34,548 bases of DNA from a candidate division WOR-3 bacterium (GCA_039802205.1 JBDRWD010000022.1:1-34548); one strand, 5' to 3'; shown: positions 17,266 to 25,247, numbered from the stretch's first letter. Numbers and translations: made by a program. The notes: a model not told the origin generated them from the sequence alone.

Positions 17266-18759
17266 TCACTTAATCATAAACCCCGAAGGGATGTCTTCCT
17301 CTTTTTCTTCACAATTTCGCAATCTTTCTTTTTCTTCAGTGATATAAGAACCAGATTGCTTCCTTTCTTCGCCAATGGAATATACCTGTATCGCAGCGGT
17401 TCCTTCAACCGGGCAGCGATTTTCACACATACCACAGCCTGTGCATATTCTTTCATCAACAATTGGTCTACCCAATGTTATTCCATAAACCGTTTCATTA
17501 ATTAAATTGATTGCATTATACTGGCAGGCTTCATCACATATCAAACAGGCCTTGTTTTGTTCCCATGCAATACACCTCGCCTTGTCAATAATTGCAGTCC
17601 CGATCTTCGCATAACTCTTTTCTTTCAAAGATAAATTCCTTATTGCCGAAGTCGGACAAACCTTGCCGCACATATTGCAATTTTTTTCGCAGGCACCAAT
17701 GCGCGGGATGAGTCTTGGGGTCCAGAGCCCCAGAATACCTGATTCAAAAAGACAGGGCTGGAGTCCATTCGTGGGACATACCTTCATACACCTGCCACAA
17801 TGCAAGCATCTACTTAAAAATTCTGATTCAGGAATTGAGCCGGGCGGACGGATCAATCTTCCTTCAATTTTTTGATGATGAACTGAACGCAATAATGGTG
17901 CAAGGATAAAAGCACTGCCGATAGAGAAGATTACCTGACGTTTCTTAATATCAAATTCAGGTTGTGAAAATCTTATTTTATATTTAATTACATTTTCCGG
18001 ACACTCATAGATACAGTTAAGGCAGATAATACATTCGCCTGTGTCAATCGTCTCATTTTTTGAATCTATCGCACGGGTCGGGCAGACCTTTTCGCATAAA
18101 GCACATTGCTTACACCCCGCGCCAAAGAAAAATTTAAATAGTGAGAATTTTGAAAAAAACGCAAAGAGTCCACCCAATGGGCAGATATTCTGACACCAGA
18201 ATCTTTTTGAAAAAAAATTCAAGCCGAGTATTATCGCGAAAAACAAAAGGGCAAATAATCTTTCGGTATAAGCAAAAGAAGCCTTTAGAGTAAAAATGCC
18301 GACAAAAAATGAAATGACAGGAAATACAATCAACAAAAGAGCCCTTTCAAATATCACAATTGGGTCAAAATATTGAATAAAAGAAAAACCGAGAACCGCC
18401 GCTGTAATTATAAATATCAGTATTAGATATTTGAATTTTTTGAGTCTGTTTTGTATAATCAACAATTTTTGTGGCTTAATGAGCATTCCGGATAAATCGA
18501 TTACTGTCCCTAACGGACAGATAAAACCACAGAAGAATCTGCCAAAAATGAGTGTTAAAAAAATTAGAATAAGGGAAAAAAGGTATGGACTGAGTAATAT
18601 GCGGTTTGAAATACTGATGATTAAAAAAATCAGCGGGTCAAAATAGTAGAAATATAGAAAATTGAACTTTGTATTATAGTTGATCAGTAAGAATAAAAAG
18701 ATAAAGGTGAATAAAAAGATTAATTGAGTAGATAATCTTATCGTGCGGTGTTTCTTTAT
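17266..18759 (-). CDS. NapH-like membrane polyferredoxin (4Fe-4S), apparent ATA start
   Basis: An integral-membrane electron carrier. Several membrane segments fill the N-terminal part, with CxxxCP motifs of the NapH/MauN type (FCGFICPLG before Met92 and FWCQNICPLG after it). Five or six ferredoxin-type Cys clusters follow (CKQCALCEKVCP, CIICLNCIYECP, CLHCGRCMKVCP, CEKNCNMCGKVCP, CTGCGMCENRCP and a variant). The first in-frame ATG (18486) would delete the conserved membrane helices and the FCGFICPLG motif. Coding sequence runs up to 18759, where ATA-AAG-AAA reads (M)KKHRTIRL, seven bases after a GGAGG. No ATG, GTG or TTG exists in between. The ATA overlaps the DUF362 stop as ATAA; a single G-to-A change from ATGA would explain it. 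Confidence 0.8.
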   Translation of the reverse strand: MKKHRTIRLSTQLIFLFTFIFLFLLINYNTKFNFLYFYYFDPLIFLIISISNRILLSPYLFSLILIFLTLIFGRFFCGFICPLGTVIDLSGMLIKPQKLLIIQNRLKKFKYLILIFIITAAVLGFSFIQYFDPIVIFERALLLIVFPVISFFVGIFTLKASFAYTERLFALLFFAIILGLNFFSKRFWCQNICPLGGLFAFFSKFSLFKFFFGAGCKQCALCEKVCPTRAIDSKNETIDTGECIICLNCIYECPENVIKYKIRFSQPEFDIKKRQVIFSIGSAFILAPLLRSVHHQKIEGRLIRPPGSIPESEFLSRCLHCGRCMKVCPTNGLQPCLFESGILGLWTPRLIPRIGACEKNCNMCGKVCPTSAIRNLSLKEKSYAKIGTAIIDKARCIAWEQNKACLICDEACQYNAINLINETVYGITLGRPIVDERICTGCGMCENRCPVEGTAAIQVYSIGEERKQSGSYITEEKERLRNCEEKEEDIPSGFMIK

Positions 18760-19676
18760 ACCTTAACCTCCTTAATCACCATTTTTTCTGTATCAATCTC
18801 ACCGAGTCCGAGCTCATAAGCATAGGCGATGTGTTTTACATTCTTACCGGTAAACGATTTATTGTACCACTGACTGATTCCTACTGTATATGAATCAACC
18901 GCAACCATATCTGTGCCTGCGATGACGGTATTCAATATCACCGTTTTACCAGGACCACCTGGTCCACCGCTGGTCAAAACCCTTGTTGCATCAACAATTG
19001 TAAGGTCGGGTTTAAATACCAGTCCGAGTTCAGCAATTGCCCGATGCAGGTCAACTCGGTGCAAATAATTACGGTTCCAGATAAGTCCCATCAAGTTTTT
19101 TATTCCCAAACTCACCCCGGTTGCCGAGTGTGATTTTGCCGTAGGAAGGTTGATAAATTTATCTACTTTCTGCAGTTCCCGGGCAATCTTGATGGTTTTC
19201 AGTTCCTTGCCGTCGGGCACTTCAATCTCCCAAAATTGGTGTTCTTTATTTAACATTAATAAACTAACTTTGTTTGGATCTACAATTGCTTCTCTAACCC
19301 TGGTTTTTTCAATACATATTTCAGCATTCGCCAGCGGATAATCAATGATAACGATCTTTGATGCACCTGCTTCAAGGGAGAGTTCCACAACCTGTTTTAT
19401 TACTTCCACGCTTGTGGTGGCACCACATTCGGTATTCGCCGAAAAAGAAATGTTGGGTTTAATAAGCACCCGGTCACCGGGTTTGATGAATTTATCAATT
19501 CCTCCGATAACATCCACCGCGGCTTTTACCAGCCGTTTACTTTTGCCGCGGGCAACACCGATAATGGGGTGCGGTGTACTTCCTCCCTGTGCCTCGAATA
19601 TTTTCACCGGTAGAATAAAATTGGCAGCAAGACCCAGACCAAATTTTAAGAATTCCCTGCGGCTTATGTTCTTCAT
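18756..19676 (-). CDS. Tat-exported DUF362 iron-sulfur-associated protein
   Basis: A DUF362-family protein with a twin-arginine signal (SRREFLKFG, residues 5-13, then a hydrophobic stretch), so it is folded before export. Family features are KAAVDVIGGIDKFIKPGDRVLIKPNISF, the TSVEVIKQVVELSLEAGASKIVIIDYP block, LPTAKSHSATGVSLGIKNLMGL and VAVDSYTVG. The activity of the family is unknown; members often accompany ferredoxins, and here the gene overlaps a polyferredoxin gene by 4 bases. The pair probably forms a membrane redox module. ATG 19676 is chosen because it begins the Tat signal and has an AGGGA site; a TTG at 19712 is the alternative. No Cys cluster motif is seen in the protein itself. Confidence 0.85.
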   Translation of the reverse strand: MKNISRREFLKFGLGLAANFILPVKIFEAQGGSTPHPIIGVARGKSKRLVKAAVDVIGGIDKFIKPGDRVLIKPNISFSANTECGATTSVEVIKQVVELSLEAGASKIVIIDYPLANAEICIEKTRVREAIVDPNKVSLLMLNKEHQFWEIEVPDGKELKTIKIARELQKVDKFINLPTAKSHSATGVSLGIKNLMGLIWNRNYLHRVDLHRAIAELGLVFKPDLTIVDATRVLTSGGPGGPGKTVILNTVIAGTDMVAVDSYTVGISQWYNKSFTGKNVKHIAYAYELGLGEIDTEKMVIKEVKV

Positions 19677-19726
19677 ATAATTAATTCCCTGCTGAGTGAT
19701 TGCATGCCCCAAGGACCTCTGGTTTA

Positions 19727-19754
19727 AGTATACGGATATAACTCATTTTGTCAA
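19727..19754 (-). promoter_or_regulatory. Promoter of the DUF362-polyferredoxin operon
   Basis: Minus strand: -35 TTGACA (19754-19749), 16-base spacer, -10 TATACT (19732-19727). It gives a leader of about 45 bases containing a weak ribosome binding site. It is divergent from the promoter at 19778, with 23 bases between the -35 boxes. Confidence 0.82.
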
Positions 19755-19777
19755 TGTGGCGCAAATGATTTACTCTA

Positions 19778-19805
19778 TTGACATAAGTTATAAAGTGTGT
19801 ATAAT
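19778..19805 (+). promoter_or_regulatory. Promoter of the attenuator-controlled operon
   Basis: Perfect -35 TTGACA (19778-19783), 16-base spacer, perfect -10 TATAAT (19800-19805). The ATG of the leader ORF at 19811 is six bases beyond the -10, so the leader peptide is predicted to be translated from a leaderless transcript. Confidence 0.9.
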
Positions 19806-19810
19806 CAGCC

Positions 19811-19885
19811 ATGCTTGGACTTTCCTGCCTTTCCCACCGGACAATGAGAGATAATAAGAATAAGGATCCGGGCTTTCTGCTTTGA
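19811..19885 (+). CDS. Putative attenuator leader peptide, Asn/Asp-rich
   Basis: A 24-codon ORF begins MLGLSC and ends RDNKNKDPGFLL before a TGA at 19883-19885. Six consecutive codons (19850-19867) read Asp-Asn-Lys-Asn-Lys-Asp. This suits ribosome stalling when charged tRNA-Asn or tRNA-Asp is scarce, just upstream of a gene resembling asparagine synthetase. Its last codons overlap strand 1 of an antiterminator hairpin (19870-19880), so a ribosome reaching the stop would mask that strand. It has no Shine-Dalgarno sequence; the promoter spacing predicts a leaderless start. An internal ATG at 19844 is an alternative start that keeps the control codons. Role inferred from geometry. Confidence 0.6.
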   Translation: MLGLSCLSHRTMRDNKNKDPGFLL

Positions 19886-19910
19886 TGATTATTGGAGAGG
19901 CAGAAAGCCC
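19870..19910 (+). promoter_or_regulatory. Antiterminator hairpin of the attenuator
   Basis: Strand 1 GGGCTTTCTGC (19870-19880) pairs perfectly over 11 bases with strand 2 GCAGAAAGCCC (19900-19910). Strand 2 also supplies AAAGCCC (19904-19910) to the terminator stem, so the two hairpins exclude each other. Confidence 0.75.
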
Positions 19911-19932
19911 ACCAATTTTGGTGGGCTTTTTT
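19904..19932 (+). terminator. Attenuator terminator hairpin
   Basis: AAAGCCCACCA (19904-19914) pairs with TGGTGGGCTTT (19919-19929) around a four-base loop, and a run of six T covers 19927-19932. It lies between the leader ORF and the ribosome binding site (AAAGGAGG, 19941-19948) of the first structural gene, so it would stop transcription before the operon unless strand 2 is captured by strand 1. Confidence 0.85.
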
Positions 19933-19952
19933 ATTTGATGAAAGGAGGCTTT

Positions 19953-20888
19953 ATGGAAGAAATGATTGATATAATGGGATTAGAGCGCACCATAAAATCT
20001 AGTCGCTTGCGGGCTATCTTGAGGATAGCCAGTGAAATACGATTCATAGCCGGCAAATTCCTTCGCGAGAAAGGATTTTTAGAAATTAATCCGGTAATAA
20101 TATCACCGCTAACTGATCCTCTGCGCCATCAGGTATTAGATGCTTCAATACATTACCTTGGAATGAAATACCAACTTACAAAAAGCATGATATTCCACAA
20201 ACAGATTGCGCTTCTAAGTGTGGATAAGATTTTCATTTTTTCACCGAATGTAAGGTTAGAACCACCGGAATATTCATCCACGGGTAACCACCTGATTGAA
20301 TTTACACAGATTGACCTTGAGATGAGGAATGCAACACGAGAAACAATGATGGAACTTGCTGAGGAGATGATAGTAGAAATTATCTCTCAGGTGGTGAAAA
20401 ATTGTTATAATGAATTGAGTGATTTAGGTAGGAATTTAAAGCTACCTACAGGACCGTTCAAAAGATACAGATACCTTGATTTATATAACCAATATGGTAA
20501 TAAGTTTGAGATGATAATCTCGCGGGCTTCAATCGAACCTTTTTGGGTGATTGACTTTCCGATAGAAGTAAGGGAGTTTTATGACCGAGAATATGAAGAT
20601 AAGCCAGGGATCCTATGTGATATGGATTTGATTTATCCCGAAGGCTATGGTGAAGCACTTTCCGGAGGTGAACGGGAGTTTAAATACGAGAGGATTGTGG
20701 AACGTATGAAAATTGCTGGCAACAATCCCGAAGATTTTAAATGGTATCTCGAATTTGTTAAAAAAGGACTGTTCCCATCTTGCGGGTTTGGCATCGGCTT
20801 AGAAAGGTTGACACGGTTTATATGCGGGCTTAACGATATTTCTGAGGCAACTCTATTCCCCAAAACGCCAGGTAGATGGAGCATCTAA
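19953..20888 (+). CDS. AsnRS-like truncated class-II synthetase (archaeal asparagine synthetase-related)
   Basis: A class-II aminoacyl-tRNA synthetase catalytic core without an anticodon-binding domain, 311 residues against about 430 for AsnRS. Motif 2 appears as IEFTQIDLEM (from about residue 115) and motif 3 as GFGIGLERLTRFI with Arg285. Other AspRS/AsnRS-like parts are FLEINPVIISPLTDP, YQLTKSMIFHKQ and FSPNVRLEPPE. Family knowledge: stand-alone paralogues of this kind in Pyrococcus make asparagine from aspartate by way of aspartyl-adenylate. This enzyme may do the same, or adenylate another acid for the pathway encoded downstream. The start at ATG 19953 follows AAAGGAGG; an ATG at 19938 would overlap that site. 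The next gene overlaps by 13 bases. Confidence 0.8.
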   Translation: MEEMIDIMGLERTIKSSRLRAILRIASEIRFIAGKFLREKGFLEINPVIISPLTDPLRHQVLDASIHYLGMKYQLTKSMIFHKQIALLSVDKIFIFSPNVRLEPPEYSSTGNHLIEFTQIDLEMRNATRETMMELAEEMIVEIISQVVKNCYNELSDLGRNLKLPTGPFKRYRYLDLYNQYGNKFEMIISRASIEPFWVIDFPIEVREFYDREYEDKPGILCDMDLIYPEGYGEALSGGEREFKYERIVERMKIAGNNPEDFKWYLEFVKKGLFPSCGFGIGLERLTRFICGLNDISEATLFPKTPGRWSI

Positions 20889-22612
20889 CAAGAGTGGAGG
20901 AGATGGTGGAGAAAAGTTTAAAATTAGAAAAAATTAAGCCCCGACAGGTAATTAAGGCACTTGAACTTGCACAAAAAGAGGGTGAAACAAATATTTACGG
21001 GATTGAGAAAGAATTTGCATTTATTAACGCCAAGAATCTTTATGCTGTGCAGAAGATCGGGAGACAATCTGCTTTCAAATTCGTAACAATGTATGGTGAT
21101 ATACCTTTTGAACTGCGAAGAAGAATAATGCCTGAGGTCTTTGATTATATGATAGAGGTGATTACTGAACCTGAGATCTCATACCGGCAGGCAGTTAATG
21201 AAATATTAATGGCTGAAGCTTATTTGTGGTTCGCATTGTCCCATATCCAGAATGAATTTCCGGCAATGGAAGAGATACTTTTGAGCAGCGGAACACTGTA
21301 TAAACCTGCAAAAATAGATACCGAAAGTATTCCTGAAGTCTGGGGAAAAGATAAAAAGGCGTATCTGGAGGAGATGGTTCGTCGTTACGGTGATAAACTC
21401 ACCCCTCAAGGTATGCACGGTAACATTTCCCTTCCCGAGCCCCTTATTGACTATCAATACCACCGCTCCGATATGAAAAAAGAACGGGGGAGCACCGGTT
21501 ATGTGGATTTCAAAAACGAAATCTACATCTGGCTTGCCGCCCGGCTCCGGGCATTTGCCAGTTTAATCATTGCCATTGAAGCTAATTCACCCTTCGATTA
21601 CATAATAGAAGATGATGCTGTTTATACGGTCCTCACTGGTTATCAATCTAATCGCTGGCGGCGTTTGCCGCAAATCGAAAGTACCAATCAACCATTCATG
21701 CTGCACAATTATACCCATTTTCAGAAACTTTCGTTGGAATTGATTGACAAAGGCGTGATTATTGGTGCCAACAATTATATGCCCATAAGACCAAAAGGAG
21801 AAAGGAGATTGGGTGAGGTTCCATTATCGTTGGAGCGGGCATGTTGGTTCCATGATATTGTCATTGATAGAGAAGAGCTGGAATCTGAGCCCGCGCTCCG
21901 TGCTTTACTGAAACTCGAAGATTTGACATTCATTGAAAAGTTACAAATTGCCGAAAGAACCGGATGGCTAAAAAAGAAAGGTTATACATTGAATGCCCTG
22001 ATAAGATTGTGGCAGAAGGATAATGTGCGCCGGCTGCTGGGTGTGCCGCTGAGCCGACTGGAGATACGGTGCGAGGAGTCAGGAGGCGATTATGAATTTG
22101 AACAGGGAAAAGCCGGTTTCATCTTTACCTTAGCCCTTTATCTCTTCGCGCATCCAGAATTCGCTTCTTCTTTCACCTACGACCGCAAAGACTTAAAAAG
22201 GTTGGAGTATAATGAAAAACAAGCAACCAAAGATGGCTTGAATTGTACAATAATACATCCCTGGACCGGTAAAAAGATGAAGATACGTGAGTTTCTTTCT
22301 TCCACCTTGAAAACTATTGATAATTTTGCCCGGGAGATTGGTACGTATGAAGACCTGAAGCCTCTTTATGAGTTAAGCAAAGGTCAGGAGAATGAAGCCG
22401 GGAAGAAAATAAATAGCGTGCTCAAGAGTCTGGGCCGAAATCCCCCACGGACAAAAAGCGGTCTGATCATCGTCCCGGATGAAATCATCAGAGATTACCT
22501 GAGGGCACGAAAGCGATATCTACTTGAAGAACTTTCGGAAAGATTGAATTGGGGGATTGCTGGGATGACAGAATACCCTCAGGAGATGACTTTTTTCAAA
22601 TCGTATAAATAA
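20876..22612 (+). CDS. Glutamate-cysteine-ligase-like (GCS2-type) carboxylate-amine ligase
   Basis: A 578-residue protein with features of the glutamate-cysteine ligase/YbdK superfamily, which activates a gamma-carboxylate with ATP and couples it to an amine. YGIEKEFAF (E44, E46) resembles the metal-binding GxExE start of the family. GMHGNISLPEP (H181), GYVDFKNEIYIWLAARLRAFASLIIAIEANSP, ANNYMPIRPKGERRLGEVP and RLEIRCEESGGDYEFE follow in an order like these ligases. It is longer than YbdK (about 370) and its amine substrate cannot be read. The GCS assignment is pattern recognition and should be tested by structure comparison. It overlaps the synthetase gene by 13 bases and is followed after 12 bases by the aminotransferase gene, so coordinated synthesis is likely. 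Confidence 0.55.
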   Translation: MEHLTRVEEMVEKSLKLEKIKPRQVIKALELAQKEGETNIYGIEKEFAFINAKNLYAVQKIGRQSAFKFVTMYGDIPFELRRRIMPEVFDYMIEVITEPEISYRQAVNEILMAEAYLWFALSHIQNEFPAMEEILLSSGTLYKPAKIDTESIPEVWGKDKKAYLEEMVRRYGDKLTPQGMHGNISLPEPLIDYQYHRSDMKKERGSTGYVDFKNEIYIWLAARLRAFASLIIAIEANSPFDYIIEDDAVYTVLTGYQSNRWRRLPQIESTNQPFMLHNYTHFQKLSLELIDKGVIIGANNYMPIRPKGERRLGEVPLSLERACWFHDIVIDREELESEPALRALLKLEDLTFIEKLQIAERTGWLKKKGYTLNALIRLWQKDNVRRLLGVPLSRLEIRCEESGGDYEFEQGKAGFIFTLALYLFAHPEFASSFTYDRKDLKRLEYNEKQATKDGLNCTIIHPWTGKKMKIREFLSSTLKTIDNFAREIGTYEDLKPLYELSKGQENEAGKKINSVLKSLGRNPPRTKSGLIIVPDEIIRDYLRARKRYLLEELSERLNWGIAGMTEYPQEMTFFKSYK

Positions 22613-22624
22613 AAGGAGGTGCTT

Positions 22625-24016
22625 ATGAAAAATTATGATGTCTGTTATCCGGGACAGGATGTGTCCCAGAGTTTGATCCCGCAATTTTTTGACAAAGCGG
22701 AAAACTGGGTCCCGATCGCAAAATATCCTCGGCGTGAAGTTTGGCCCTCAAAGATGTTTACAATAAAACAGGAGCTGGATGAGTTTATCAAAGATCATCC
22801 TACCGTTCCGGTCTATGATGCATCCCAGGGTGATGGTGGGATGAGTCTGGGGGGTATTCCAAAGCAGGAGATTGCCGAGGCATTATTAAGGTATCTGCCA
22901 GAAGAGCGTGCGACAAAATACGGTGAACCGAATGGAAGTTTAATATTGCGGAAAGCAATTTTTGAGAATTACTACCGATTTGACCTGGATACGGGTCTCA
23001 CTCCGGAGAATATTATCATCGGTGATGGAGGTCGTGATATCCTACAGAAGTGGTATCAGGCACTTTCTCAGGATTGTGGCGGTCATGGTGATTTCATCCT
23101 CGTGAGCGCTGCTCCTTGGGGCTCTTATCCTGAAGGTTCATATCTGAATGGTTTCAACATCGTATGTGCCCCAGGGAATCCGGATAATGCTTTTAAAATC
23201 ACTCCCGAAGGAATTGACCTCTCCATAGAATATGTCCAGAGGCATGCGAGAAGGATTGTGGGTATTATTATCACCAGCCCGGATAATCCTACGGGGAATT
23301 ATCTAAACGATAAAGAAATAGTAAATCTCATTGAACACGCTGTCGCCAGAGGAATCAATTATATCTTTGTGGACTTGATCTACCAGGCAGTGACGGACCC
23401 AGAGGTCGGTTGTTATGATGTGAATAGAATCTTTAAATCTTTGAGCCCCGAAGGCAAAAAGAAAGTTGTCTTTATGGATGGGTTGACCAAAATGGTAGGG
23501 GCATCAAATCTGCGAAATGCCCATCTGGTCTGTGGTTCAATTGAATTCGCTAAAAAATTAAAGGGAATTGCGACCCATACGGTCCTGCCCAATGTCGCCG
23601 GCGAGGCAGTTGCTTATGAGGTATATAGCCAAAAAAATCCGTTGATACATCCCTGGGTAAAAAGGATTGTAGAGCCTACCGCATTGAGCCGGGCGATAGT
23701 AAAGGAAAAACTGAAAGCGTTCAACTTTAAATTCATCTGTGACCAGGGTTACTATGCTTTCATCAATATCTATCCATGGCTCGGAAAAAGAATCCCCCAG
23801 GGAAAAGAGTTTTTCGATACGCACGGTCGCAAAATCGAAAAGATTGAAAATGTAGATATTTTAAAATCCTATCTTTCGGCAAGATGTGGCTTGGCGATAA
23901 TCCCGGGTTCAGTTTTCCGACAGCCCCATTTTATCCGTTTTTCTTATGCTAATGCTCCGGAATATACGCTGGGCGCAATAACCAGGTTAGAGCAGAGTTT
24001 AAGGGAGTTAGAATGA
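22625..24016 (+). CDS. PLP-dependent aminotransferase, fold type I (class I/II)
   Basis: A 463-residue aminotransferase-like protein. Recognisable parts are the YGEPNGSLILRKAI stretch near residue 100, GDGGRDILQKWY, SPDNPTGN with N221 (pyridoxal O3' contact), the FVDLIYQ region and the PLP Lys289 in MDGLTKMVGASNLRNAHL, where the Lys follows a Thr. The C-terminal RFSYAN has the carboxylate-binding Arg. An unusual N-terminus (about 50 residues, with FDKAENWVPIAKYPRREVWPSK) precedes the core. The substrate is unknown; decarboxylase or C-S lyase chemistry is possible in this fold. The start at ATG 22625 has an excellent site (AAAAGGAGG, 22611-22619). The stop overlaps the next start in ATGA. Confidence 0.82.
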   Translation: MKNYDVCYPGQDVSQSLIPQFFDKAENWVPIAKYPRREVWPSKMFTIKQELDEFIKDHPTVPVYDASQGDGGMSLGGIPKQEIAEALLRYLPEERATKYGEPNGSLILRKAIFENYYRFDLDTGLTPENIIIGDGGRDILQKWYQALSQDCGGHGDFILVSAAPWGSYPEGSYLNGFNIVCAPGNPDNAFKITPEGIDLSIEYVQRHARRIVGIIITSPDNPTGNYLNDKEIVNLIEHAVARGINYIFVDLIYQAVTDPEVGCYDVNRIFKSLSPEGKKKVVFMDGLTKMVGASNLRNAHLVCGSIEFAKKLKGIATHTVLPNVAGEAVAYEVYSQKNPLIHPWVKRIVEPTALSRAIVKEKLKAFNFKFICDQGYYAFINIYPWLGKRIPQGKEFFDTHGRKIEKIENVDILKSYLSARCGLAIIPGSVFRQPHFIRFSYANAPEYTLGAITRLEQSLRELE

Positions 24017-25188
24017 ATTATATATATGGGGAGCAAAAACAAAAGGAAATATTGAGCCTGGCAATGGAGTTGATAAAAATTCCCGCGATAAGTGTCGGGC
24101 GGTTTAAAAATCCAGAGGGAGTAGTGAAATGTTTTGAGTTTATCGTTGCATACCTGAAAAAGGCGGGTCTAAGGGTGATTGAGCTTAAAGATAAAGAATC
24201 AGTACCTGCATTATACTGCGACTTACAGACGCAAAAAGAATTGTCCGGGAGGATTCTTTTTGCGGGTCATTATGACCGTGTCTCACCGATTTCTGAGACA
24301 CAGATGGTGCCATTCATTGAAGGAGAATGGCTTAAAGCGCGCGGGGCAACCGATATGCTCTGCACGGTCGCCACCCTGATGGTGCTTTTTAAAGATTTGA
24401 AACTGGAGAACAAAAAGATAAATTGTGGACTGATCCTGGTGGGAAACGAAGAATCGGGCGAAACCGAAAGATGGGGAACACCGTTTATCCTTGAAGAATT
24501 ATATAAAACCACTAATTATCAACCGGATTTTGTGATTGTCGCAGAAAGAACCGGCGAAGGTGATGTCTGTCTGGGAAGATTGGAATATAAAAACCGGGGT
24601 CTCATCCGCATAAAGATTGTAGCATCAGGAAGTGCTGAACACACCGCCCAGTTAAAAGGTTTGACCGCGTTAGAAAGAATAATGGAATTCCGTAACCGGA
24701 TTTTTGAATATTTTTCAAGACCGTCCGAAAGCGAATGGAAGACTACTTTTACCTTCCCTTATTTTCTCTCCGGTGAAATCGGGAATTTCAATACCACCCC
24801 TACAGTTGCCTGGGCTGGATTGGAAGTTAGGCCGATTCCCGAAGAGAACATTGAGAAGATAATAACCCACATAACCGAACTCGGTAAACAATTTGATCTG
24901 TCGATAGAGTACATAAATAAAGAACCAGGAATAACGACCCCTCTTAAAAATTCTTTTCTCCAGTCTCTCCTGCAAATTCTTGCGACATTTGGTGGAGGTA
25001 AGATCGATGATTATCTGGGGAAGGGCAAAATTCATGCCACACAGGCGCGCTTTATAAAATCCCCAGTGGTAATCCTGGGTCAATCCGGGATTAATCCCCA
25101 TGGTGCCCATGAAGCCCATTATATCCCAAGTATCATGCCTTATTATCATCTCATGCGAGAATTTCTTTCTTTCTGTGGTTCTGCTTAA
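24013..25188 (+). CDS. M20-family metallohydrolase (peptidase or deacylase)
   Basis: A di-zinc M20 enzyme related to ArgE, DapE and carboxypeptidase G2, which cleaves amide bonds to release free amino acids or amines. Candidate ligands and catalysts are in order: H86 and D88 in AGHYD, D114 in RGATD, E146/E147 in NEESGE, E178 in AERTGEG, and His in GAHEAHYIP. The dimerisation domain lies at about residues 195-300. The 391-residue length is typical. It is coupled to the aminotransferase gene by an ATGA overlap and is the last gene of the operon. In this context it could remove a gamma-glutamyl or acyl group installed by the ligase, which is inference. No signal peptide. Confidence 0.88.
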   Translation: MNYIYGEQKQKEILSLAMELIKIPAISVGRFKNPEGVVKCFEFIVAYLKKAGLRVIELKDKESVPALYCDLQTQKELSGRILFAGHYDRVSPISETQMVPFIEGEWLKARGATDMLCTVATLMVLFKDLKLENKKINCGLILVGNEESGETERWGTPFILEELYKTTNYQPDFVIVAERTGEGDVCLGRLEYKNRGLIRIKIVASGSAEHTAQLKGLTALERIMEFRNRIFEYFSRPSESEWKTTFTFPYFLSGEIGNFNTTPTVAWAGLEVRPIPEENIEKIITHITELGKQFDLSIEYINKEPGITTPLKNSFLQSLLQILATFGGGKIDDYLGKGKIHATQARFIKSPVVILGQSGINPHGAHEAHYIPSIMPYYHLMREFLSFCGSA

Positions 25189-25211
25189 TTGGTGGGGCAA
25201 TAAAACGGCTA

Positions 25212-25239
25212 TTGACGTAAATAAAATTTTAATTATACT
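25212..25239 (+). promoter_or_regulatory. tRNA-Arg promoter
   Basis: -35 TTGACG (25212-25217), 16-base spacer, -10 TATACT (25234-25239), eight bases before the tRNA 5' end. Confidence 0.88.
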
Positions 25240-25247
25240 AACCATAG

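Noticed and set aside
19811-19952. T-box or other metabolite riboswitch before the synthetase gene
   Set aside because: No T-box sequence or specifier-loop stems were found. The short leader with an ORF and two exclusive hairpins fits translation-linked attenuation better.
19953-25188. LysW-type amino-group-carrier lysine or arginine biosynthesis
   Set aside because: No LysW-like carrier with a C-terminal EDWGE and no LysX, LysZ or LysY homologues were seen; only the general protect-transform-deprotect logic is similar.
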